Assembly (NCBI GenBank): GCA_003313425.1
Contig: NHZP01000036.1
Span: forward strand, 186,001-250,000
DNA: 64,000 bases
Reading direction: 5' to 3'
From: Pseudopyrenochaeta lycopersici
Taxonomy: Eukaryota > Ascomycota > Dothideomycetes > Pleosporales > Pseudopyrenochaetaceae
Position numbers and translations under genes: made by a program. Of this stretch, positions 21,883 to 32,207 are shown one piece after another. Below the pieces are notes generated by a model, which saw nothing but the letters and a program-made list of their open reading frames with translations, was not told the DNA's origin and did no database searches. Each line of letters starts with the position of its first letter. Within the stretch, counting starts at the first letter, position 1.

Positions 21883-22290
21883 TTAGGTACAACGGACTGA
21901 GTTGATCTGGTCGTTAAATTCGCCATTGCGAAGATTGCCATTTTCGCCGTTGATAGGCCCAACAATGGCGCGGAAGCAGTTGTTGTCGCTAATGCTATAT
22001 TAGCAAGATTTGACCGTGGTTTGCGCTACGACAGTGAAATATACTCAAAGAAGGTGCAGGTCAGGCCGTTGGTACGGAAAGAGCTAGCCCAGTCGGCCCT
22101 TATATTGTCTGTGCGTATTTGATTAGACTGTCTCAGGGGCCCGTACGATCAGAGTAAACTCACTGCACCCACTGTTGGCATTGACTGTGACACAGCCGCC
22201 GCCGAGGTTGGAATCACCGCAGATGATTGCTTGCGCAGAAACGCCCTGCAGGAGAGCAATGGCAGCGACAATGATAGTTTGAGCAAACAT
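21883..22290 (-). CDS. Small secreted cysteine-rich protein, beta/gamma-crystallin-like end, 3 exons
   Basis: Found by splicing, since no single ORF covers it. Exons on the minus strand: 22290-22164, 22108-22045, 21994-21883, totalling 303 nt, 100 aa plus stop, with every junction in phase. Introns of 55 nt (GTGAGT to CACAG, branch TCTAATC) and 50 nt (GTATAT to ATAG, branch GCTAAT). Signal peptide MFAQTIIVAAIALLQGVSA, cut after about residue 19. The mature part has six Cys (24, 33, 42, 60, 70, 99), an even number suited to three disulfides. The C-terminal GEFNDQINSVRC resembles the second half of a beta/gamma-crystallin or killer-toxin-like fold; this is inference from pattern, not a proven family. 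Likely secreted; its role in host interaction or defence is unknown. The gene is intact and isolated: LTR repeats lie upstream on the map and no partner gene is close. Confidence 0.8.
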
Positions 22291-24575
22291 TTTGATGGGT
22301 ATGGATGGACGAATGGGTGGTTCTGGTGTTGGAAGTGGGATGAAGCCGTGGCGTGAGTTGGTTGATGTCTTTCTTCGAGGAGTACTCGACCCTTTATACA
22401 TTTTAAAATCCCCTGAGAGTACACTCTTGAAAGCTACGGAGGCCTCCGGAGTCAGTCCCAACTTTTGGTTGCTCCGAAAAACACCGACAGCTACCTTGGT
22501 ACAAGGTTATCGCAAGGGTACACAAAAGGTGACAACTGAACCTTGGCAAGCAGGGAATACATCACGAACTGTGTAATGTCTTCCCTCAACATTCAAACAT
22601 CCTTGCAATATATAGATTATCAATCTGCCATGCGGCGTTTCTTTGGCACCCGCCGTTGTCCCTGGTCCTGGACTTGCTTGAAACAGCGAGCAGTCTTGGG
22701 TGGTCTTCATAATACATATCATGTTCACTTAGCACTCAGCAAAACTGTTCGCAGTCACCTTGAATGCCAGTCTCTACGTGTGTGGCTCTACAAGCTACAC
22801 TCCCGTTTAATCAGATATAGAGTGATGAGTGTAAGTCATGAATACATGGCGTGGCGCTCTCACCGCAACAAGATCTATGATTGAGAGCACTCAGTATTAT
22901 CCGACGATGTCCCGACGACGACCCGGGACCGAGCGGCCGAGTGTACAACAGTAAAAGAAGGAACCCAGCCGGCAACTTGGCAGCCGACCCGAGCGACTGG
23001 GTACCGATACTGCCACGTAGGGTCAAGCGGCTTCGTCCAAAGGTGATCTGACATTCGCGCCGATAAATTTCGACCGGTTCTCTAAGCAGGAATTGTCTTC
23101 AAAGCAGAACTGAAGGTAACAAATATCTCGGAGACCTCAGAGCTAGCTCGAAGGCGAAGTCACCATTCAGTAGGATCTGTCATCAGGGCTTCTTGTCCTC
23201 CCACTACCTATAGATGAGATCATCCCAGCTTAAAGAGGACTTTTCGGGCCGATATTTTAATCATGAACTAAGCTGCATGCAGTCCTAGATGAAATGTGTC
23301 TTGCGTTGAAGGTAGAAGTTGATCTTCCTTTCTAACTAGAGATTTCAAACCATACTCTATTGATCAAAGCTAGGACACTTCTCTTGGAGACAACTGGCCT
23401 TATTACCACTGCGGAGTGTGTGCCCGGATCAATACACACATGCATCATTCCCGGTAATTGAGGGGTGATTGTACGATGCACCCTCTTGCAACGGCACACA
23501 AATCCCTGTAGCACAATGCTTCATTACTATGCCTCCTGTGGAGCATCTTATCTAGTCCCAATTGCTCATAAGCTCATACAAGGTACGCACAATTTAGTAG
23601 CTGGCGTCTACAAATAACGTTCTTGTCAGGATCGTTGTCAGAACAAGTAACTATGCACTATTTCTGTGCGTCCGAGCTCAATGGGGCGGTTTCTTTTAAT
23701 GCATGCTAAGTTGTCGTCATCGAGGCAGTCGTTAGCATAATATAATTCTCTGTCGGATTTCATTTAGATTGTGACAGACCATTGTCTAGTACGTAATTTA
23801 GTGCTTAAGTTATAGATCTTGTTGCTATCTTTTTGCTGGTTAAGAGAAATCTCACAATTAACTGGAACGATGTTATAGGTCTTCTTTGCCTCTATCAGAC
23901 ATGCGACTTTAATAAGATTTCTCAAGTGCGACATGATGCCCATCCTTGCACTAGGGCGACGTATAAGATAATAATAATTGTGTTTAGTCACTGTTCTGCT
24001 TGAATATCGTTGGAGAGATTAGAATGTGCTAAGGTAATGTATATGTAGCAGTTCAAGTCCAGTGCCTCAATTCTATGATTCTGTTCATATTTATAAGAAC
24101 ATCTTTGATGAAGGACTAATGCCACCGCAATCCAGGACGAATGTCTTCAAAGAGCACTTGTATATCGCTTCTTAGGCACTGACATAAGGTTCCGGTCGTT
24201 CCGGTCGTTCCGGTCGTATGTGTCGCCATACATAAGATGCTGGACGGGAGTAATCCCGGAATCTAGACCGAGGCTGCAATGTGTATGATCGGCTGGTCCA
24301 TATCTACTGTTATGCATGCGGGCAGGTTTGTGTAGACTTATCAAAGTTCGAGCTTACGAAGCATTGGCATATAAGCTTTGGCAGCCTCGATTTTTGTTAT
24401 GAGTAGTGTTCCGGCGTGCATCAAACGGAAAAGAGTTATCTATGTTTAGCGCATCATCTAGTTTGTCGGAATAAGCACTATGTCGCTTCTATTTTCCAAC
24501 CTATGTGAATATGACAGTTTATTTGCAGGGGTTAGGGAATCACGAAAGCAAACTCAAAGAGACGCTATAATAAAG
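22291..24575. other. Non-coding interval with a 9-bp tandem repeat
   Basis: 2.3 kb without a supportable gene on either strand. The first few hundred bases are the promoter side of the secreted-protein gene. A GTTCCGGTC unit repeats three times at about 24190-24217. AT-rich stretches suggest old RIP-altered sequence but no family is recognisable. Confidence 0.45.
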
Positions 24576-24948
24576 TGTCGCGCTTGGGTGTGCTGATGAT
24601 GATGCATCAGGAAGAATTCATGATGAGCAGAAAAGTTGTATTGTGTGTGTGTTGTGTCTTGGTCTCGTGAACCTGACCCCGCATGTCGCACTGGGCGTGC
24701 TAAAATGATGAGAAGTCAAAATAATTGATAATGAGCAGAAAAGTTGTATTGTGTGTGTATTGTGTCTTGGTCTTATAAACCTGACCCCGCACGTCTGAGA
24801 TTATATGGCAAGATTACTAATGCGGTTCTTCCTCAGGTTCCCTGAGATGATGCCTTGGCCTGCGACACCAGGCTAGGGTGCAACCAAGAACAATACACCA
24901 ATCTTTCACAATATGAGACCACTCACCTAAGCACTCAAAAGTGCGACA
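24576..24948. repeat. LTR cluster: two tandem TGTCGC units ending in the 5' LTR end of copia-2
   Basis: TGTCGC units begin at 24576 and 24684 and share a 100-bp block (GAGCAGAAAAGTTGTATTG, then CTGACCCCGCA). The second either ends at 24868 (CCTGCGACA), making a 185-bp inverted solo LTR, or continues to 24948 as one diverged LTR. Sequence 24869-24948 (CCAGGCTAGGG to AAAGTGCGACA) is identical in pattern to the end of the 3' LTR at 28719-28856. I cannot decide between the two readings. Confidence 0.65.
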
Positions 24949-24961
24949 GTTATGAGCCCGG
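24949..24961 (+). other. Primer-binding site complementary to the initiator-tRNA anticodon loop
   Basis: GTTATGAGCCCGG follows the 5' LTR end directly. GTTATGAGCCC is the reverse complement of GGGCUCAUAAC, the anticodon stem-loop of eukaryotic initiator tRNA-Met. Copia-type elements such as Ty5 and Drosophila copia prime from a half-tRNA made by cleavage at this loop. A 3'-end tRNA-type site (TGG...) is absent. Confidence 0.7.
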
Positions 24962-25137
24962 AGACTCTTCCTCCTGCGCACTCACATATTCACAATCAAG
25001 AATCCATCACAATGATCCTGCTGTTGCGAAGACGATGCTCGTCGCAGGAATCGGTGCGATTCTCACGAAATGAGGGGTAAAGGAGTGACCCCGCAACCTC
25101 GAGACACGGTCTCTTGAGCGAAGGGAGCATTCAACCC

Positions 25138-28100
25138 ATGAAGGAATCCATCAAAGAATCAAGAAAGAAAGAAAACTTCATCACGATGTCGATCAGAGAA
25201 CACAACCTTCCGATGCTCAACTCCCGTAACGACTGGTCTGACTGGATGAACTCCATCGAAGACCTTGCCGTCCGAAACGAGGTATGGAACTATTGCGACC
25301 CAGAAGGCATCGAAAACCTCGTCTTCACCGTCACAAAACCATCAGACTCCGCAAGCAAGGATACGATCCAGAAGTATCACAGCTTACAGGCCATCTACGA
25401 CAGCGAGAAGAAGAAATACGACAAGGTCTCTGAACGCATCGACATCACCGTCTGCCAGGAGTTCAAGCAACATTATCTCGGCAAACACACCGTCCGAGAC
25501 AAACTAGTTGCACTTGCCGATAGCATTCAACCAACGGCAAAGGACCAGAAGCAGAACGTCAGAACTGAGTTCGAAAAGCTCAGGAGAGGCTACGGCAACA
25601 CCAGCCTGGACAAATAGCTAGGCCGATGGCCTGCACTCGTCAACAACGCAAGGCGATACCAAATTGAAAATCTAAGCGAGTCGCAGATATGCGATGCTTT
25701 CGACGAAGCATGCCGGGACATTAATCCTCCGTTCTACAACTACATGAAGTCCAAGGATGCACAGTCGGAAAGCCAGGCATCTCTCATCGGAGAGACTGCG
25801 AGAACAATGGAAAAGATTTCGGACGCAATCATCACGGCGTTGAACGAGATCAATCCGAACCACGCGAGCAACGGCTCCATCACAATGAGCAACTCAAGCG
25901 ACTCCGAGCCTGACGACACAGCCGAAGACGCCGACATCACGGTAGTGCAGAAGGCGCAGAACACGATCAACAGGGCACTCAGGTCCTTTCGTAGGATGAA
26001 ACCAACGCTCTCTGATAAGTGGATCACGATAAGCTTCTGCATCAAGCAGTTCCGTGCCATGGCACCTCCAAGCGAGAAAACAGCTAGAGGTCGCGCGGCA
26101 CACGCAACGCTTCAGGGCAGAAAGCACGGTCGTGATCGGAATTCGTCAGATGACGAGGACTTTCAGCCACGGCGAAAGAGACATGATGTCGAATCGGGAT
26201 CGCCATCCACCAACCTACCCACATGTCTTCGTGACTGCGTGTGTGGACTGGCTCACAAGTACGCTGATTGCCGATATTTAAATCTATCCAGTGCACCATC
26301 AGGGTGGACACCTGTTGTACAAGTACAGTCAAAAGTCATTGGCGCAATCAAAGAAAGCAAACGTCTTCGAGCGAAGCTACAAGAGAGAGCGATGATGGGA
26401 TGGCCTGTAGGGCTAGAAGCCACAAACATCTACAAAGTCTAGATTCCCAATCTCAATCGAGTGGTCAGATCGCGGGATGTGCAAGTCGACGAGAGGGTCA
26501 TGTACGATCCGCAACTCTTGGCAAGCTTCCCCGAACAAGAACAAACCACGGTCACAATCAACGAAATCGACCTCGATGAGACGGATACAGAAGCAGGCCC
26601 CATGGAGGAGGATGCTACAACGATAACACAGTCAACGACACAAGGGCTGTCAGCGCCACCGATGGCTCCGCCTGCGACAATAATCTCCAGTCAACCACAA
26701 ACAAACATCCAATCAAAAGGAGCACCTACGCCGCAGCTATATCCCGTGCCGGTGTCATTTGGATCGGCACCGCGCCAAACAAGCACGGCGCAAGAAATGC
26801 CCGTAGCAAGGACAGCCAATGATGCATCTGTCATTTAGAACCTCCGCACTAACTCCGGAAGGACGATCAAACTGTCGCAGAGAGGACAGGATGCAATCGG
26901 CGTCCAGCAAACACAATCCACGTCGCGGCAGACTCAGAAGTGAGCGCGACGCCAGGCGCATGCTCTGCGTTTAGAGCGTGCTAGACTCGGACAGCAAGTG
27001 GCACATGCTTTTGCCTCAGCACAATCTGTGCAAATTCATCGAAAAGATCTAGTTCCCCCACCTGACTTTTGGCATCAGCTGAGGCGGCATCCTGAGAGAA
27101 ACGGCTTCAGACGTGCTGCAGACGCTGAGCTACAATCACTTGCAGAGAAAAAGACATTCGAACTTGTCGACTGCCCGGAGGGACAGCAAGTCCTGCCGCT
27201 GAAATGGGTTTTCACCTACAAGCTTGACGGCATCGGGTACCTCGTCCGTCACAAAGCACGAATCTGCGTAAGAGGCGACCTCCAACACCATGTCTCTGAC
27301 GACATATATGCAGCGACCGGCGCATATCGCAGCGTCCGCATTCTCATGGCCCTCGTCTGTGCGTTCGGGCTTCTGTGTCATCAAATTGACTTCAAGAACG
27401 CATTCACCAACGCAGACATGGATGAAGAGATCTACACCACCTGCCCGCCAGGGTACAAACAACCGGGTAACGTATGGAAGTTGCGCAAGGCGCTGTATGG
27501 GCTGCGCAAGTCACCAAAACTATGGTTCAACGAACTAGTCTCATTCCTGGAGGGTCTGGGATTCCATTCTTGCCCAGACGAACCATGCATACTCACAAAC
27601 AACGAAACAGGGCTCGTTCTGTTTTTCTACGTGGATGATCTTCTGGTTATTGCACGACCAGAATGCATTGACTCAATCAACAGGTTCAAGACCGAAGTCG
27701 ACAATCGATACGGGATCAAGGATTTGGGCGAAGCAACCTCCTTCCTCAACATCAGCATCCTGCGCGATACCAAAACCAAAAGGCTGTGGATCTGCCAACA
27801 TGGGTACATAGAGAAGATCTGTACCAAGTTCGGCATCGATGAATCAGCGAAAACGGCTGTCACGCCTCTGCTGTCGGGATACCGCCCACAGCAGTATGAA
27901 GGACAAGCCACACTCCAACAAATCGCAGAAATGCAGGAAAATGTAGGATCGATACTGTACGCAGCAGTAGTATCAAGACCGGATGTCTCCTATGCAGCCA
28001 GCCAGTTAGGTCAGTTCACTACGAACCCTTCTCCGGAGCACCTGCGGTACGCAAATCGAGTCCTCTCATATCTCCAGAGCACAAAGTACTATCCCATCGA

Positions 28101-28704
28101 GTTCTCGGGCTCTCTGGAAAACTCCATTGAAGTAGAGACAGGCGATGATGAAGTACTGCAGCTGTCGAGCGACGCATTGTTCGCGGATGATCCAGAGACT
28201 CGAAGGTCCACGCAGGGCTACCTAATAAAGTTGTTTAATGGACCGATCATGTGGCAGTCTTCCAAACAGAAGACTGTAACTACGTCAACGACTGAGGCGG
28301 AGCTCTTATCGCTGTCACATATAGCGAGGGAAACAATAGGTCTATACAGGCTGTTCCAGCAGATACAGTTGGATCCCGAACACCTGCCTCGTATTCTCTG
28401 TGACAACTAACAGACAACTGGTCTGATCCAACGAGACAGAGCTCATCTCACATCCAAATTGAAACACGTTGACATTCACAGTCTTTGGCTGAGGCAGGTT
28501 TACAAAGACGGCAAAGTTGCAGTTCAGTGGGTTCCGACAGGAGAAATGCCTTCGGATGGCTTCACAAAACCTCTATCGGCCGAAAGGCATTCTCACTTTG
28601 TGCGTCAACTAGGGCTGGTTGATATCTCCTCGCGGATTGATCCAGAATACGGACGTGCAGAGGAAAGTGCCCAGGACGACCAGACCTCATCCGACACGGA
28701 ATGA
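25138..28704 (+). pseudogene. Copia-2 polyprotein with internal deletion and RIP-type stops
   Basis: One reading frame runs from ATG 25138 to TGA 28702, interrupted only by single stops at 25615 (TAG), 26440 (TAG), 26836 (TAG), 26941 (TGA) and 28408 (TAA). Context suggests Trp or Gln or Arg codons originally, for example SLDK-stop-LGRWPALVNNARR and TNIYKV-stop-IPNLNRV. Gag covers about 25138-26350 with a CVCGLAHKYADC zinc-knuckle-like motif. Reverse transcriptase follows with KWVFTYKLDG and YVDD at 27628-27639. Copia RNase H (ETRRSTQGYLIKL, TTEAELLSL, SDGFTKPL) closes it. Protease and the integrase core are missing: the zinc knuckle passes within about 45 residues to the integrase tail (VGLEATNIYKV), so roughly 1.5 kb was deleted in frame. 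The element cannot move by itself but retains LTRs, primer site and Gag. Confidence 0.9.
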
Positions 28705-28718
28705 GATCTGAGGGGGTG

Positions 28719-28856
28719 TGTCGCACGCCAGGATGGACTGCATTACTAAGCTTGCCGTGCGGTTCCTGTAGATAGCCAGGCTAGGGTGCAACCAAGAACA
28801 ATACACCAATCTTTCACAATATGAGACCACTCACCTAAGCACTCAAAAGTGCGACA
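28719..28856. repeat. 3' LTR of copia-2
   Basis: 138 bp, TGTCGCACGCCAGG to AAAAGTGCGACA, preceded by the purine-rich GAGGGGGTG. Its last 80 bp match 24869-24948. No flanking target duplication could be paired with the 5' side. Confidence 0.85.
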
Positions 28857-29048
28857 ACGTTATTATTAAATTACTTCTCAAAACTACAGCCGCTAGCTAC
28901 CGGGACAACCCAGATTTGAACCTTAGGGCATCCAATTTTCTCTTTTTTTTTCTGCTTTTTGCTCTCCTTCATTATCACTGGCACGATTGAAAGCTTATTG
29001 TATATACTGCTGCAATAGCGATCGTTTTGACCCTATAGCCGCTCAGAC

Positions 29049-29167
29049 TTGTCAACAATCAAGCGATCGGCGTGATTGATTCCTAAATAAGGGCGTTTTT
29101 GATCGCAGATGGGTCTGAGACACCCTTAATTAGGAATCAATCATGTCGATCGCTTGATTGTTGACAA
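29049..29167. mobile_element. Compact inverted-repeat element (MITE-like hairpin)
   Basis: 119 bp made of two near-perfect 44-bp arms. The left arm starts TTGTCAACAATCAAGCG and the right arm ends CGCTTGATTGTTGACAA, with a loop of about 30 bp. It could fold into a long hairpin. No ORF. The flanks show no obvious duplication. Confidence 0.7.
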
Positions 29168-29427
29168 TTCTGTAGCCACCTAGTAAATGATCACGTACGT
29201 GATGGCTGTTTCTCACCTATTCTGATTTGATATGCTCGTAAGATTAAGCTTAGAAGGTCTCCACTGATCTTAGCCCTATACAAGTTCGTACGTGCAGTAG
29301 CTGAAGCTTAGCCCTCCACGTCCATCCACGACCATCACTGGTATGTACCGTACTGCCAAAGAGTGAGAATCAAAAATTGCGGTCTCCGGAAGAAAATTCA
29401 CTTGTAAGGTTAAGAATATCTTTATCC
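29168..29427. other. Short non-coding spacer before the C2H2 regulator 3' end
   Basis: No gene or repeat recognised; 3' flank of the regulator ending at 29428. Confidence 0.4.
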
Positions 29428-31997
29428 TCATCCCGACGCAGGACTTCTCAACGATTGAGAGTAGATCTCGAGAGTCTTCCCCAAAAGCTTAGCGAAAGGT
29501 TTGGTCTCCAGTGCTTGGAGAACACGTCCCCAGAACTTTAAAACCGACCGAGCAAGGACGCCGAAATCGCGCCTGACCGGCACATCACTCACGTCATCCA
29601 ACGACGACCACGCCATGGCAACCACATTTTGGAGCCGCTCTAGGAGTCTGTAACTTGCTTGAAATAATCAGCTCGGCGTACAGAAGTGGAAAGGCTGGCA
29701 CAAAAACCTTCACTAGGGCACTCTTCCACGGAGAATTGTAAGATCCACTTGCTCAGGAATACAGCAGATTCGAAAACCGATAGGATTGTCTCGAGGCCCC
29801 ACATACTAGCGTGTAGGCGGACGAAGAAAGCAAAGCCGGTGTTTGCTAGAGGTTGGAGGATGTTGATGGAGACGTCTACAACAAGCAGTAGTGAATTGGT
29901 TGACGCCACAACTTCTGCTGAGTAGCCTTGCAATGCCTCCGCAAGCTGCACCGGATCTTTTGTAACGAACAGTTTAGGGCCAATTATGCTCGTGGACAAG
30001 TACTTACGTACGTTGACGATGCGGATAAGACTGTCCATGTCTTGCAGTTGATTATGACCATGATTGACGCTCGTTGAGTCGTCTCGAGTTGTATTTAGTA
30101 CCTTCGAGAGAAGCCCCGTAACTTGGCTGGTAGTGTAATCTGATCAGTATTTTTGATCATGATGACGGCATTGGTCACCATCGAGGACTTACATGAATCG
30201 TACATACTCCGAACGCGCAAGGTCAGCCAAACCTGTGAGCTGTGACGCTTCTCTTGCTAGCTGCATGCGTTGAATTGCGAGCGCGGTCATGACCAACACG
30301 GTATCTGACGTAGGGTCTGTGTGTAGAAAGGCATCTTCAAGGTCCGTTTGCTGACTAAGAGCATCGAAACAAGGAACGGCAAGATTACCTGGGAGGAATC
30401 TTGTCGCTTCGTCTTGCTCAAGGTCTTCATCATCCACCTTTTCCCAAAGTCCTTGCGGACAAGGAAGCCTTAGACGGCAACTGTTAGCTATTGGTACGAT
30501 GGGGAAGCCCAAAAGGAGGCTTTGATTCACCAAGACACAGAATCCAAAGATGTAGCTGCGTCGAGCCATCTCAGCAGCGACTGATCGTGCGTCGTTATCA
30601 TGTTCAGTGTCGGCTCTGAGACAAAATTGGAGGCCACTTTGAAAAACGTAAAGCTCCTCCACGAGATTGAGGGGTTGTTCCACCTTGACATACTCTGCAA
30701 GCAAGATGAAAGTACCCCCCAGCTGTGAAACAGGGCTGGTCAACCGTCAAATCTGGATTTGGGTAGGGATTCTTGCATCGAAGTCGGGTACACGTACTTG
30801 AATTGTTGCTCACTTGCATCCTGTGGCCGTCCAAGCCAGGCCTCAAGAGTAACACTCTTGCTAGCCTCGAAGAGTAACCTTGCATTCTTGTCTTCGAATA
30901 GATACAATGCTCCTAGCGCAAGTATTGCGGTGCGCAAGGCAAAATGCAGGCTTCCGGGTTTGGTGTTTGGGTGAATCAGGGCTGTTCTACCGTTTATGTG
31001 ATAGGACGCAAAGTACCGATGGCATGTCTGGATGGATAGAGGCGCGAAACTGAGATCTCTGGTCAAGTGCTCTTGCCAAAGACTGTCCGAAGCGTTTAAG
31101 CCTTTCGAAAATACTGCATCAGCTCCACCAGAGCAAGACTGGACAAGAGAATGAAGTACGTACTTGCCGAAGGCATTGGCGCTTCGCCTGAAGTCATAGG
31201 TGGTGGCCGGGGGGGTACACTTCCAAGGTTGAGTGTCGAGGGCACCATAGCTGCACTCGGGCTCTCCTGGAGATCGTCGCAATTACTGGTACCCACCTGG
31301 AGGCCTTCATTAACTTGCCGGAGGCCACTGTTGTGAAAGAAACTATTGAACTGAGACAAGACGTTTTCGTCGGCCTGTGAACCCAGGAATGACCAGCCTG
31401 AGAGTGTAAGCCAAGACAATCAAAGAGCTTCATTACTTTTAGGATGCTAACCAAGATTGTAATACTCTGGAGGAAATGGCAAGGTAGGGTTAGGAGTCGA
31501 GTCGACAACGTTGTCAGCCTCTGTAACGGTGTGCTGCTCTGCCTGCCTCTCCGCTGATCTTGCAGTCAACTCGATCGCACTCGCTTGCGGTGGTCTTCGT
31601 GAGTTTGGAGATTTCCTTAGCCCAGCTGTGCTTGCCAAGGAAGCAACGATCAAGCTAGGGGGCCGATTGTTCTCAGTTCGCACATCAGTAGCGCCCTGAT
31701 GAGCCAGCCGATCATGACGTTGTAGCAGGTCTCGCCTGGCGAAAGAAGATCCGCATTCACAGACATACGGCTTCTCCTTGGTATCTAGATGCAGGATGTC
31801 GTCTCATGTTAGCGCAGAGCCTCTGATATACCCCCGGCGGTTGTGAATGCTGAAGTGGTCTTCGGCGCGTTTCTGCAGCCAAATGGCGCGAGGAAATGTC
31901 ACTTACGCGTGCGCCTGTGGCGCTGGAGATGTTCTAGTTTGCGGAACCGTCTTTCACAGAACGTGCATTGGTGCGGTTTACCAGTTGCCTTGTCCAT
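29428..31997 (-). CDS. C2H2 zinc-finger transcription factor with fungal middle-homology region; one-base frameshift
   Basis: Nuclear DNA-binding regulator. Exons (minus strand): 31997-31907, 31784-31452, 31397-31164, 31113-30798, 30735-30193, 30126-30008, 29956-29428. Two C2H2 fingers: CTFCERRFRKLEHLQRHRRTH (C11, C14, H27, H31), split after R30 by a 122-nt intron, then CECGSSFARRDLLQRHDRLAH with a Cx1C start, seen in related fungal factors. The middle-homology region follows (LSIQTCHRYFASYHIN, LHFALRTAILALGALYLF, SYIFGFCVLVNQSLLLGFPI). All junctions are in phase except one place: at 29641-29645 the frame changes between FKQVTDS and LERLQNVVAMAW. Coding length is 2165 nt, so one added base would give 721 aa. 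Either a C was lost from a CCC run (real pseudogene) or the sequence has an error. It shares a 210-bp promoter with the Zn2Cys6 gene at 32208. Confidence 0.8.
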
Positions 31998-32207
31998 TGG
32001 AGAATGTTGTTTGGGGCTTGTGCTGAACGTTGTCGCTAACATCTCTGAAGCACGACCCCACATTGTATGCGGAAGCCAAGGCGGGCAGGCAAAGCACGCC
32101 GATCCTGCCCCAACCTCGCTTCAAAAGCACCGATTCTCCAACCGAGGGCGTCCCTTCCTTACGAATCATCGAAGCCAGCTCTGTAACATTGTATAGAGGA
32201 CAACATT
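31998..32207. promoter_or_regulatory. Shared divergent promoter of two transcription factor genes
   Basis: Only 210 bp separate the ATG of the C2H2 regulator (31997, minus) from that of the Zn2Cys6 regulator (32208, plus). Both promoters and 5' leaders must lie or overlap here, which suggests co-regulation. No consensus operator can be named. Confidence 0.6.

Noticed and set aside
22543..22884. 113-aa ORF downstream of repeats
   Set aside because: No domain, no signal peptide, no intron-supported extension and no coding-like pattern.
24190..24217. CRISPR-like array from repeated GTTCCGGTC units
   Set aside because: Three direct 9-bp units without spacers, in a fungal genome. It is a minisatellite.
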